This document shows positions 1-5,416 of a stretch of 6,445 bases of DNA, in pieces. The position numbers were made by a program, and so were the translations under genes. The stretch comes from UBA4615 sp044342535. GTDB lineage: Bacteria > Pseudomonadota > Gammaproteobacteria > Burkholderiales > Burkholderiaceae_E. Below the pieces are notes generated by a model that was not told where the DNA came from, did no database searches, and saw only the letters and a program-made list of their open reading frames with translations. The stretch covers positions 1 through 6,445 of the forward strand of contig JBIIPQ010000247.1 in NCBI GenBank assembly GCA_044342535.1, given 5' to 3'. Within the stretch, counting starts at the first letter, position 1, and every line of letters begins with the position of its first letter.

Positions 1-84
1 GTGCAGGGCGATGCCGCTCGCCCGCGCGGGGGGCGGGGCCGCCGTGACCGGCCGGGGTGCCTTCGGAGGCGAGCGAGTGGGCAT
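1..84 (-). CDS. possible divergent gene, N-terminal fragment (unidentified; regulator is a guess)
   Basis: A minus-strand frame opens with ATG at 84-82 and stays open to the window edge, giving about 28 residues. The fragment begins MPTRSPPKAP and ends SGIALH. It is rich in Pro, Ala and Arg and contains no recognisable domain. Operons headed by a Bug-type receptor are often preceded by a divergently transcribed regulator, and the last visible residues would not be out of place at the start of a GntR-type DNA-binding domain, but that is a guess. No convincing ribosome binding site precedes the ATG, and an in-frame minus-strand GTG lies at 138-136. Plus-strand frames are also open here as far as about 165 and 187, so the stretch could instead be the end of an upstream gene or non-coding. 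Confidence 0.3.
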   Translation of the reverse strand, partial: MPTRSPPKAPRPVTAAPPPARASGIALH

Positions 85-161
85 CGGAGCCGTCGTCTGT
101 GCGGGCCGTTCCGCCGCGGGCCCGCGCCGCCCGGCCACGCTCCGGGACGGCGGGTGCGCAG

Positions 162-194
162 TTGACAGGCGCCGAGTGATCCTGTGAGTATAAC
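162..194 (+). promoter_or_regulatory. putative sigma-70-type promoter for the operon
   Basis: A perfect TTGACA hexamer lies at 162-167 and a TATAAC box (5 of 6 matches to TATAAT) at 189-194. The gap between them is 21 nt, longer than the usual 16-18, so they may not form a simple pair. The -10 box may work with a poorer -35, or an activator may be needed. Transcription would start near 200, leaving a leader of about 70 nt before the receptor gene. The position, in the only less G+C-rich patch upstream of an otherwise gapless gene string, supports an operon promoter. Confidence 0.4.
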
Positions 195-205
195 AAGCAC
201 ACAGG
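181..205. promoter_or_regulatory. inverted repeat overlapping the -10 box, candidate operator
   Basis: CCTGTG at 181-186 and CACAGG at 200-205 are perfect reverse complements separated by 13 nt. The 25-bp site is centred at 193, directly over the TATAAC box. A dimeric regulator bound here would block or reshape the promoter. The spacing does not fit a CRP site (TGTGA-N6-TCACA). The regulator family cannot be told from the site alone. Confidence 0.4.
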
Positions 206-208
206 TCG

Positions 209-225
209 CCGCGTCCAGCACGCGG
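209..225 (+). other. short perfect stem-loop in the presumed 5' leader
   Basis: CCGCGT at 209-214 pairs perfectly with ACGCGG at 220-225 around a 5-nt loop. It lies just after the candidate operator and would be in the mRNA leader if transcription starts near 200. Short stems arise readily by chance in DNA this G+C-rich, and no U-tract follows, so it is not an intrinsic terminator. Confidence 0.3.
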
Positions 226-236
226 GGCCGAGACGT

Positions 237-252
237 CGGGCGCAGACGCCCG
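237..252 (+). other. second short stem-loop just upstream of the ribosome binding site
   Basis: CGGGCG at 237-242 pairs perfectly with CGCCCG at 247-252 around the tetraloop CAGA. The stem ends 6 nt before the GGGGAG ribosome binding site (259-264), so it could affect translation or mRNA stability. No U-tract follows. Chance occurrence is possible at this G+C content. Confidence 0.3.
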
Positions 253-258
253 CGATCC

Positions 259-265
259 GGGGAGA
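259..265 (+). promoter_or_regulatory. ribosome binding site of the receptor gene
   Basis: GGGGAGA lies 7 nt before the ATG at 273. This is one of the strongest Shine-Dalgarno matches in the window and supports that start, which is also followed directly by a signal peptide. Confidence 0.7.
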
Positions 266-272
266 CATCTCG

Positions 273-1253
273 ATGGGCCTGATCCGAACCTTGCTGCGCA
301 CCGCGTCAGCGTGCGCCGCGCTCGCCGCGACCGCACTCGCCACCGCACCCGGCGCCGCCGCCCAGGGCGCCTGGAAGCCCGACCGGCCGGTGACCGTCGT
401 CGTGCCCTACAGCCCAGGCGGCGGGACCGACGCGCTGGCCCGCCACGTGAGCAAGGAGCTGGCGCGCATCTGGGGCCAGAACGTGGTCGTCGAGAACACG
501 CCGGGCGCGGACGGCCTGATCGGCTCGCGCCGCGTCATCGACGCGAAGCCCGACGGCTACACGCTGCTCGTGCAGCTGCCTTCGCTCACGCTCAACCGGC
601 ACCTGCCGGGCTTCAAGGGCGCGGACCCGTCCACGCAGCTGGTCCCGATCTCGATGTTCGCCACGCTCGCGGGCGTGGTGGTGGTCAACAGCGCGATTCC
701 GGGCAACACGCTGCCGGAGGTGGTGAGGCACTGCCGCACCGCCGCGCAGCCCTGCTCGTACGGCACCACCGAGAACATCGCGCGGCTGCAGGGCCAGATG
801 CTCGCGGTAGACCTGCCCTCGATGGTCGTCGTCAACTACAAGGGCGGCGGCCAGCTGATCACCGACCTGGTGGGCAACAGCGTGAACATGGCGCTGATGG
901 GCTACACCGCGGTGATCCCGTACCAGCAGTCGGGCAAGTTGAGGATCGTGATGAGCGCCGGCCGCAAGCGCTCGCCGGTGCTGCCCGACGTGCCCACGGC
1001 CGCCGAGTCCGGCTATCCGCAGCTCGAGGCCGAGACCTGGTACGGCCTCTTCGCGCCGCTCGGCACGCCGCAGGCGGTGATCGACGGCGTGGCCGCCGCG
1101 GTCCGCGATGCGGTGAAGGAAGAGACCTATCTGAAGTCGATCGCGGTGCTCGGCGCCTCGCCGGTGGGCAACACCCCCGCCGAGTTCGCCGCGCGCGTGC
1201 GCGAGGACGGCGAGCGTTTCGGCGAGCTGGTGCGCCGTTTCCCGATCCAGTGA
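273..1253 (+). CDS. Bug-type periplasmic solute-binding receptor (TTT family)
   Basis: This 326-residue protein is a periplasmic receptor of the Bug/TctC family, which binds small carboxylates and similar solutes, usually for tripartite tricarboxylate transporters. Residues 1-31 form a typical signal peptide: a short positive start, an Ala-rich hydrophobic core and a probable cleavage site after AAA near residue 30. The mature protein begins with family hallmarks: VPYSPGGGTDALAR (44-57, the carboxylate-binding loop), ENTPGADGLIGS (74-85) and AKPDGYTLL (91-99). Further family motifs are NYKGGGQLITDL (188-199) and PDVPTAAESGYP (238-249). Two cysteines, C154 and C161, could form a disulfide. Length is normal for the family. 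No TctA or TctB membrane subunit is in the window, so the receptor is an orphan here, as is common for Bug proteins. It heads the operon, 6 nt before the dioxygenase gene, and probably captures the operon's substrate. The ligand cannot be predicted. Confidence 0.93.
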   Translation: MGLIRTLLRTASACAALAATALATAPGAAAQGAWKPDRPVTVVVPYSPGGGTDALARHVSKELARIWGQNVVVENTPGADGLIGSRRVIDAKPDGYTLLVQLPSLTLNRHLPGFKGADPSTQLVPISMFATLAGVVVVNSAIPGNTLPEVVRHCRTAAQPCSYGTTENIARLQGQMLAVDLPSMVVVNYKGGGQLITDLVGNSVNMALMGYTAVIPYQQSGKLRIVMSAGRKRSPVLPDVPTAAESGYPQLEAETWYGLFAPLGTPQAVIDGVAAAVRDAVKEETYLKSIAVLGASPVGNTPAEFAARVREDGERFGELVRRFPIQ

Positions 1254-1259
1254 GAAGCT

Positions 1260-2414
1260 GTGAATAAACCGACTGCGCGCCCCGATCCGACGCCTGCGGT
1301 GCTCGCCGCACCCGCCACCACCGCCTGCCGCGATGGCCGCGACGCCGCCGCCTGGACCGTCGCCGACCTCGAGCGCGACACCGGCTGGATCCGCCGGCTC
1401 GACGACACCGACCGGGCCGACCTGCTCGCCGGCCTGCGGGCCGGGCGGGTGCCGGGCAAGCCGTTCCTCGAATACCGGCGCGAGGACTTCCCGTTCGGCG
1501 AGCGCGTGGTCGGCCGGCTGCGCGACGCGGTCGACGACGCGCAGCACGGCCGCGGCGTCGTGCTGGTGAAGGGGCTGCCGCGCGAGGGTCTCGCGCCCGA
1601 GGACTTCGAGTGCCTCACCTGGGCGATCGGCCTGCATCTGGGCGTGGCGCGGCCGCAGGACCGGATGTCGAACTACATCAATCCGGTCAAGGACGTCGGT
1701 GCGGTCTACCGCAGCCCGACCGGTCGCGGCTACTCGTCGAAGTCCGAGCTCGACTTCCACGTCGACGGCGGCGACGTCGTGCTGCTCGCCTGCTACAACC
1801 AGGCACCGGTCGGCGGCGACAGCCTGTGCAGCAGTGGCGTGGCCGCGTGGCGCGTGCTGGTCGACGAGCGCCCCGATCTGGCCCGCGTGCTCGAGCAGCC
1901 GGTGCCGCACAGCCGCCAGGGCGAGCAGCCCGAGGGCATGGCGCCGTGGTTCCTCATGCCGATCTTCGCGCGCACCCGCGACGAGGTCTGCTGCACCTGG
2001 AACCGGAACCGGATCACCAACGGGTTCAGGTTCGACGATGCGCCGGCCTGCAGCGCGGCGCAGACCGAGGCGATGGCCCTGCTCGACGAGATCCTGCGCC
2101 GACCGGAGATCATGTTCCGCATGCGGCTGGAACCGGGCGACGTGCAGATCCTGTCGGACTTCACGACGCTGCACTCGCGCACCGCGTTCGAGGACCACGA
2201 GGACGGCTCGCTCAAGCGCACGCTCTACCGGCTGTGGCTGTCCACGCCGAACGGCATCACCTTGCCGGAGTCGCTGTCGCCCTTCTGGGGCGCGACCGGG
2301 CCCGGCGTGGTGCGCGGCGGCACGCCCGGCCAGCATCACGACGCCACGCGCCGCGCGTTCGTCGCGCGACAGGCCGAGGCGCTCGGCATGCGCGTGGCGC
2401 CCGGCACGCACTGA
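1260..2414 (+). CDS. TauD/TfdA-like Fe(II)/2-oxoglutarate-dependent dioxygenase
   Basis: This 384-residue protein belongs to the TauD/TfdA-like (clavaminate synthase-like) dioxygenase group, which uses Fe(II), O2 and 2-oxoglutarate to hydroxylate or oxidatively cleave a substrate in the cytoplasm. The iron triad is visible: H167 and D169 in LDFHVDGGD (165-172) and the distal H305 in FTTLHSRTAFED. R320, 15 residues after H305, is the likely 2-oxoglutarate carboxylate ligand, followed by TLYRLWLS as in the family. The N-terminal 30 residues are low complexity; similarity starts around AAWTVADLERD (30-40). The start is GTG at 1260, the first possible codon after an in-frame stop at 1251-1253. 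Its ribosome binding site is weak and very close, so coupling to the receptor gene is likely; an in-frame GTG at 1299 is an alternative. The substrate is unknown. Operon context suggests an early oxidative step on an acid taken up from outside. Confidence 0.88.
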   Translation: MNKPTARPDPTPAVLAAPATTACRDGRDAAAWTVADLERDTGWIRRLDDTDRADLLAGLRAGRVPGKPFLEYRREDFPFGERVVGRLRDAVDDAQHGRGVVLVKGLPREGLAPEDFECLTWAIGLHLGVARPQDRMSNYINPVKDVGAVYRSPTGRGYSSKSELDFHVDGGDVVLLACYNQAPVGGDSLCSSGVAAWRVLVDERPDLARVLEQPVPHSRQGEQPEGMAPWFLMPIFARTRDEVCCTWNRNRITNGFRFDDAPACSAAQTEAMALLDEILRRPEIMFRMRLEPGDVQILSDFTTLHSRTAFEDHEDGSLKRTLYRLWLSTPNGITLPESLSPFWGATGPGVVRGGTPGQHHDATRRAFVARQAEALGMRVAPGTH

Positions 2415-2426
2415 CACCCCCTACCC

Positions 2427-2432
2427 AGAGGT
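2427..2432 (+). promoter_or_regulatory. ribosome binding site of the lyase gene
   Basis: AGAGGT lies 7 nt before the ATG at 2440. It fixes the lyase start although the same reading frame stays open far upstream through the dioxygenase gene. Confidence 0.6.
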
Positions 2433-2439
2433 CACCCCC

Positions 2440-3354
2440 ATGTCCAACGCCGCCTCCCTCCGCTCGCAGCTGCGCAGCGGCAAGCTCGTCGTCGCCCCCG
2501 GTGCCGTCGACGGCATCACCGCCCGCGCGATCGAGCGCGCCGGCTTCTCCGCCGCCTACATGACCGGTGCCGGCACCTCGATGACGCTCGGCTATCCCGA
2601 CTACGGCCTGATCACGATGACCGAGATGGTCGCCAATGCGACGCGCATCGTGAACTCGATCTCGATCCCGCTGATCAGCGACGCCGACACCGGCTACGGC
2701 AACGAGCTCAACGTGTTCCGAACGGTGCAGGAGTTCGAGCGCGCGGGCGTGGCCGCCATCCACATCGAGGACCAGGTGTTCCCGAAGCGCTGCGGCCACC
2801 TCGACAACAAGGAGGTCATCAGCCGCGAGGACTACGTCGCGAAGATCCGCGCCGCCGCCGCCGCGCGCCGCACGAAGGACTTCACGATCATCGCGCGCAC
2901 CGACTCGCGCGCGGTGCTCGGCTTCGAGGAGGCGATCGCGCGCGCCAACCTGGCGCTCGCCGCCGGCGCCGACGTCGTCTTCGTCGAGGCGCCGCAGACG
3001 CTCGAGGAGGTGGCCGCGGTGCCCTCGCGCGTCAAGGGCCCGTGCCTGCTGAACATCGTCTACGGCGGCCGCACGCCCGACCTGCCGCTGGTCGAGGCCG
3101 AGCGCCTGGGCTACGCGATCGCCATCCTGCCGGGGCTGCTGCTCGGGGCGGTGATCGACGCCTGCGACGAGGCCCTCGAGGGCGTCAAGGCGCAGGGCCG
3201 CTATCCGAAGCCGCGCACCGAGACCTCGCCGGCCCTCACGTTCGCGCGCTTCGGCGCGGCCGAGTGGGATGCGCGTCGCACCGCGTTCCGCGACCCGCCC
3301 GCTGCAGCGCCCGCTGCCGCGCCGGCCGCCTCGGCCGCCGTCGTCGCCAAGTGA
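2440..3354 (+). CDS. isocitrate lyase/PEP mutase superfamily carbon-carbon lyase (methylisocitrate or 2,3-dimethylmalate lyase-like)
   Basis: This 304-residue protein is a TIM-barrel enzyme of the ICL/PEP mutase superfamily. Members of this branch cleave a 2-hydroxy di- or tricarboxylate between C2 and C3 in an Mg2+-dependent retro-Claisen reaction. Visible motifs are YMTGAGTS (40-47), SDADTGYGN (80-88, metal-binding aspartates), EDQVFPKRCGH (110-120) with the catalytic cysteine C118 in the KRCGH lyase signature, the active-site loop glutamate E183 in FVEAP, and N205 in LLNIVYGGRTP. The KRCGH cysteine argues for true lyase activity rather than phosphonomutase activity. Length matches methylisocitrate lyase PrpB (about 295 residues) plus an Ala/Pro-rich tail (286-304). 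The gene directly precedes LeuCD-like subunits, a pairing like Dml with DmdAB. Product could be methylisocitrate lyase, 2,3-dimethylmalate lyase or a citramalate-type lyase; family is sure, substrate is not. The stop overlaps a possible GTG start of the next gene by 4 nt. Confidence 0.9.
   Translation: MSNAASLRSQLRSGKLVVAPGAVDGITARAIERAGFSAAYMTGAGTSMTLGYPDYGLITMTEMVANATRIVNSISIPLISDADTGYGNELNVFRTVQEFERAGVAAIHIEDQVFPKRCGHLDNKEVISREDYVAKIRAAAAARRTKDFTIIARTDSRAVLGFEEAIARANLALAAGADVVFVEAPQTLEEVAAVPSRVKGPCLLNIVYGGRTPDLPLVEAERLGYAIAILPGLLLGAVIDACDEALEGVKAQGRYPKPRTETSPALTFARFGAAEWDARRTAFRDPPAAAPAAAPAASAAVVAK
3295..3351 (+). other. Ala/Pro-rich C-terminal tail of the lyase
   Basis: The last 19 codons before the lyase stop encode a low-complexity tail of prolines and alanines (residues 286-304), built from repeated GCN and CCN codons. 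It lies beyond the conserved fold, which ends around FRDPP. Such tails are common in high-GC proteins and are likely disordered; slippage in the GC-rich repeat could have created it. Confidence 0.55.
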
Positions 3355-3371
3355 GCGGCCGGATCGACCCG

Positions 3372-4787
3372 ATGGCCGCGGCCCGCACGCTCTTCGACCG
3401 GATCTGGCAGTCGCACGTCGTCGTCGACCGCGGCGACGGCTACCACCTGCTCTACGTCGACCGCCACCTGATGCACGACGGCTCGGGCCCCGGCTTCGAC
3501 CGGCTGCGCGAGCGCGGACTGAAGGTCCGGCGACCCGAGCTCGCGCTCGCCACGCCCGACCACTACACCTCGACCGCGGCGCCCACGCTCGAGGCCATCC
3601 CCGACCCGCAGCACCGCGCCCACGTCCAGGGCATGCGCGACAACACCCGCGAGGCGGGCATCACGCGCTTCTTCTACATCGACGACGCGCGCCAGGGCAT
3701 CGCCCACGTCGTGAGCCCGGAGCAGGGTCTGACCCAGCCCGGCATCACGCTGGTCTGCGGCGACTCTCACACCGCCACGCACGGTGCGCTCGGCGCGCTC
3801 GCCTTCGGCATCGGCTCGTCCGAGGTCACCCACGTGATGGCCACGCAGTGCCTGTGGCAGCGCAAGCCGCGCGCGATGCGGATCACCGTGGACGGCGCGC
3901 TCGGCGAGGGCGTGGGCGCCAAGGACGTGGTGCTCGCGATCATCGCGAGGATCGGCGCCGCGGGCGGCGTCGGCCATGTCATCGAATACGCGGGCAGCAC
4001 GATCCGCGGCCTGTCGATCGAGGGTCGGCTGACGGTCTGCAACATGTCGATCGAGGCTGGCGCGCGCGCCGGCATGGTCGCGCCGGACGACACCACCTAC
4101 GCCTATCTGCACGGCCGCCCGCTCGCGCCCGCCGGGGCCGACTGGGACCGCGCGGTGGCGCGCTGGCGCACGCTGCCGAGCGACGCCGACGCGGTGTTCG
4201 ACCGCGAAGTGTCGCTGGACGCGACCCGGATCGCGCCGATGCTCACCTGGGGCACCAGCCCCGAGGACGCGGTCGCGATCACCGACCGCGTGCCCGATCC
4301 GTCGGACGCGCCCGACGCGGCCAAGCGCGACGCGATGCGCCTGTCGCTCGAGTACATGGGCCTCGTGCCCGGCACCCCGATGGCCGAGGTCGCGGTCGAC
4401 CGGGTGTTCATCGGCTCGTGCACGAACAGCCGCATCGAGGACCTGCGCGCCGCGGCCGCGGTGGTGCGTGGCCGCAAGGCGGTGGTGCCCGCTTGGGTCG
4501 TGCCGGGCTCCGGCCTCGTCAAGCGGCAGGCCGAGGCCGAGGGCCTGCACGCGGTGTTCCGCGAGGCCGGCCTCGAGTGGCGCGAGCCGGGCTGCTCGAT
4601 GTGCGTCGGCATGAACGGCGACACCGGCCTGCCGGGGCAGCGGATCGCGTCGACCTCGAACCGCAACTTCATGGGCCGGCAGGGGCGCGGCGTGCGCACC
4701 CACCTGCTGAGCCCGGCGATGGCCGCCGCCGCGGCGGTCACCGGCCGCTTCACCGACGTGCGTCGTCTCGTCGCGCAGGGAGCCTGA
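3372..4787 (+). CDS. LeuC-like [4Fe-4S] hydro-lyase large subunit (3-isopropylmalate dehydratase family paralog)
   Basis: From ATG 3372 the protein has 471 residues, the normal LeuC length. It is the large subunit of an aconitase-superfamily dehydratase/isomerase, which moves or adds water on a 2-hydroxy acid or its unsaturated counterpart using a [4Fe-4S] cluster. It starts ARTLFDRIWQSHVV like LeuC and carries VCGDSHTATHGALGALAFGIG (within 128-148), GSCTNSRIEDLRAAA (348-362) and GCSMC (407-411). The cluster ligands are C350, C408 and C411. Positions where typical LeuC differs include the 33-42 segment (LMHDGSGPGF where E. coli LeuC has a VHEVTSPQAF-type segment), ARQGI in place of YQGI near 106-110, and NFMGRQG (432-438) where LeuC has NFEGRQG. 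A GTG at 3351 overlapping the lyase stop (GTGA) would add 7 residues; the ATG fits the family start better. With no leuA or leuB nearby, a catabolic substrate is more likely than isopropylmalate. Confidence 0.88.
   Translation: MAAARTLFDRIWQSHVVVDRGDGYHLLYVDRHLMHDGSGPGFDRLRERGLKVRRPELALATPDHYTSTAAPTLEAIPDPQHRAHVQGMRDNTREAGITRFFYIDDARQGIAHVVSPEQGLTQPGITLVCGDSHTATHGALGALAFGIGSSEVTHVMATQCLWQRKPRAMRITVDGALGEGVGAKDVVLAIIARIGAAGGVGHVIEYAGSTIRGLSIEGRLTVCNMSIEAGARAGMVAPDDTTYAYLHGRPLAPAGADWDRAVARWRTLPSDADAVFDREVSLDATRIAPMLTWGTSPEDAVAITDRVPDPSDAPDAAKRDAMRLSLEYMGLVPGTPMAEVAVDRVFIGSCTNSRIEDLRAAAAVVRGRKAVVPAWVVPGSGLVKRQAEAEGLHAVFREAGLEWREPGCSMCVGMNGDTGLPGQRIASTSNRNFMGRQGRGVRTHLLSPAMAAAAAVTGRFTDVRRLVAQGA
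4777..4782 (+). promoter_or_regulatory. ribosome binding site of the small-subunit gene
   Basis: AGGGAG lies inside the last codons of the large-subunit gene, 6 nt before the ATG at 4789. It supports that start and coupled synthesis of the two subunits. Confidence 0.65.
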
Positions 4788-4788
4788 G

Positions 4789-5391
4789 ATGGCGCCGTTC
4801 ACCCGTCTTGCCGCGGTCGCCGTGCCGCTGGACCTGGCCAACGTCGACACCGACCAGATCATCCCCGCGCGCTATCTCGGCCGCACCCGCGCCGAGCAGG
4901 TCGAGGGCATGTTCCACGACCTGACGCTCGACGCGCAGGGCCGCCCGCGCGCCGACTTCCCGCTCAACCAGCCGGCCTTCGCCGGTGCGCGCATCCTCGT
5001 CGCCGACCGCAACTTCGGCTGCGGCTCCTCGCGCGAGAACGCGGTGACGGTGATGGTCGACCGGGGCTTCCAGGTGTTCATCGCGCCAAGCTTCGGTGAC
5101 ATCTTCTTCAACAACTGCTTCCAGAACGGCGTACTGCCGATCCGTCTGCCCGCCGAGCGGGTCGAGGCGCTGCGGGCCGCGCTGCGGGCTGCCCCCGGGG
5201 CGACGATCGACGTCGACCTGCCGAGCCAGACGGTGCGCGCTCCGGACGGCGGCGTCGACGGCTTCGACATCGACCCGTTCCGCAAGGACTGCCTGCTGCG
5301 GGGCGTCGACGAGATCGCCATGACGCTCGGCCACGAGGCCGAGATCGCCGCCTTCGAGGCGCGGCGCGAGCGAGACGGCCGGACGGTGTAG
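4789..5391 (+). CDS. LeuD-like hydro-lyase small subunit
   Basis: This 200-residue protein is the swivel-domain small subunit that completes the active site of the LeuC-like large subunit encoded 1 nt upstream. Its length equals E. coli-type LeuD (about 200 residues). Hallmarks are VPLDLANVDTDQIIPARYL (12-30), RNFGCGSSREN (74-84), APSFGDIFFNNCFQNGVLPI (99-118) and IDPFRKDCLL (161-170). In typical LeuD the glycine-rich motif reads SREHAPWAL; here it is SRENAVTVM, replacing H by N at residue 84 and losing the Pro-Trp. The segment after IIP, which in this family helps set substrate choice, reads ARYLGRTRAEQVEG rather than the E. coli KQFLQKVTRTGFG. These changes suggest a substrate other than isopropylmalate. 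The subunit pair should form a heterodimer or heterotetramer in the cytoplasm. Homoaconitase-, citraconate- or dimethylmaleate-type activity are all possible. Confidence 0.88.
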   Translation: MAPFTRLAAVAVPLDLANVDTDQIIPARYLGRTRAEQVEGMFHDLTLDAQGRPRADFPLNQPAFAGARILVADRNFGCGSSRENAVTVMVDRGFQVFIAPSFGDIFFNNCFQNGVLPIRLPAERVEALRAALRAAPGATIDVDLPSQTVRAPDGGVDGFDIDPFRKDCLLRGVDEIAMTLGHEAEIAAFEARRERDGRTV

Positions 5392-5405
5392 CCTGCGGGC
5401 CGAGC

Positions 5406-5410
5406 GGAGG
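5406..5410 (+). promoter_or_regulatory. ribosome binding site that decides the metallo-hydrolase start
   Basis: GGAGG lies 6 nt before ATG 5417 but only 3 nt before the adjacent in-frame GTG at 5414. The spacing favours the ATG as the true start. Confidence 0.65.
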
Positions 5411-5416
5411 CGTGTG

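Larger units (their letters stand above)
85..272. other. intergenic control region upstream of the operon
   Basis: This stretch precedes the receptor gene and shows no convincing coding signal. The left part is extremely G+C-rich and includes a 12-bp perfect palindrome at 115-126 (CGCGGGCCCGCG). The middle, around 160-205, is noticeably less G+C-rich and carries promoter-like hexamers and an inverted repeat. The right part, 206-272, has two short perfect stem-loops and the ribosome binding site of the receptor gene. The local drop in G+C is what one expects of a promoter in a high-GC genome. Confidence 0.6.

Noticed and set aside
115..126. 12-bp perfect palindrome CGCGGGCCCGCG as an operator or terminator
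   Set aside because: It is pure G/C in a nearly pure G/C stretch, has no loop and no following T-tract; chance is a sufficient explanation.
183..203. CRP-type site from TGTGA and CACA in the promoter region
   Set aside because: Half-sites are 5 to 6 nt too far apart for the TGTGA-N6-TCACA consensus and the second lacks the leading T.
306..2417. 703-residue open frame on the minus strand opposite the receptor and dioxygenase genes
   Set aside because: Its translation is Arg/Ala/His/Gly-rich low-complexity sequence with no domain. It mirrors two well-supported plus-strand genes; in DNA with near-saturated G/C third positions such antisense frames stay open by composition.
1699..2439. Upstream in-frame extension of the lyase to 1699, which would give a 551-residue fusion
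   Set aside because: The extension is Arg/Ser/Ala-rich shadow sequence inside the dioxygenase gene. ATG 2440 has a good ribosome binding site and gives the normal N-terminus of the family.
3042..3350. Upstream extension of the LeuC-like protein to 3042
   Set aside because: The extra residues overlap the lyase in another frame and are shadow-like. The family N-terminus begins at ATG 3372, or at most GTG 3351.
3201..4862. 553-residue open frame on the minus strand opposite the LeuC-like gene
   Set aside because: Same reason: no domain, biased composition, and the opposite strand encodes a clear LeuC-like protein with all cluster cysteines.
3372..5391. Assignment as leuC and leuD of leucine biosynthesis
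   Set aside because: There is no leuA or leuB nearby, the neighbours are catabolic, and motif changes in both subunits argue for a paralog; the symbols were withheld.
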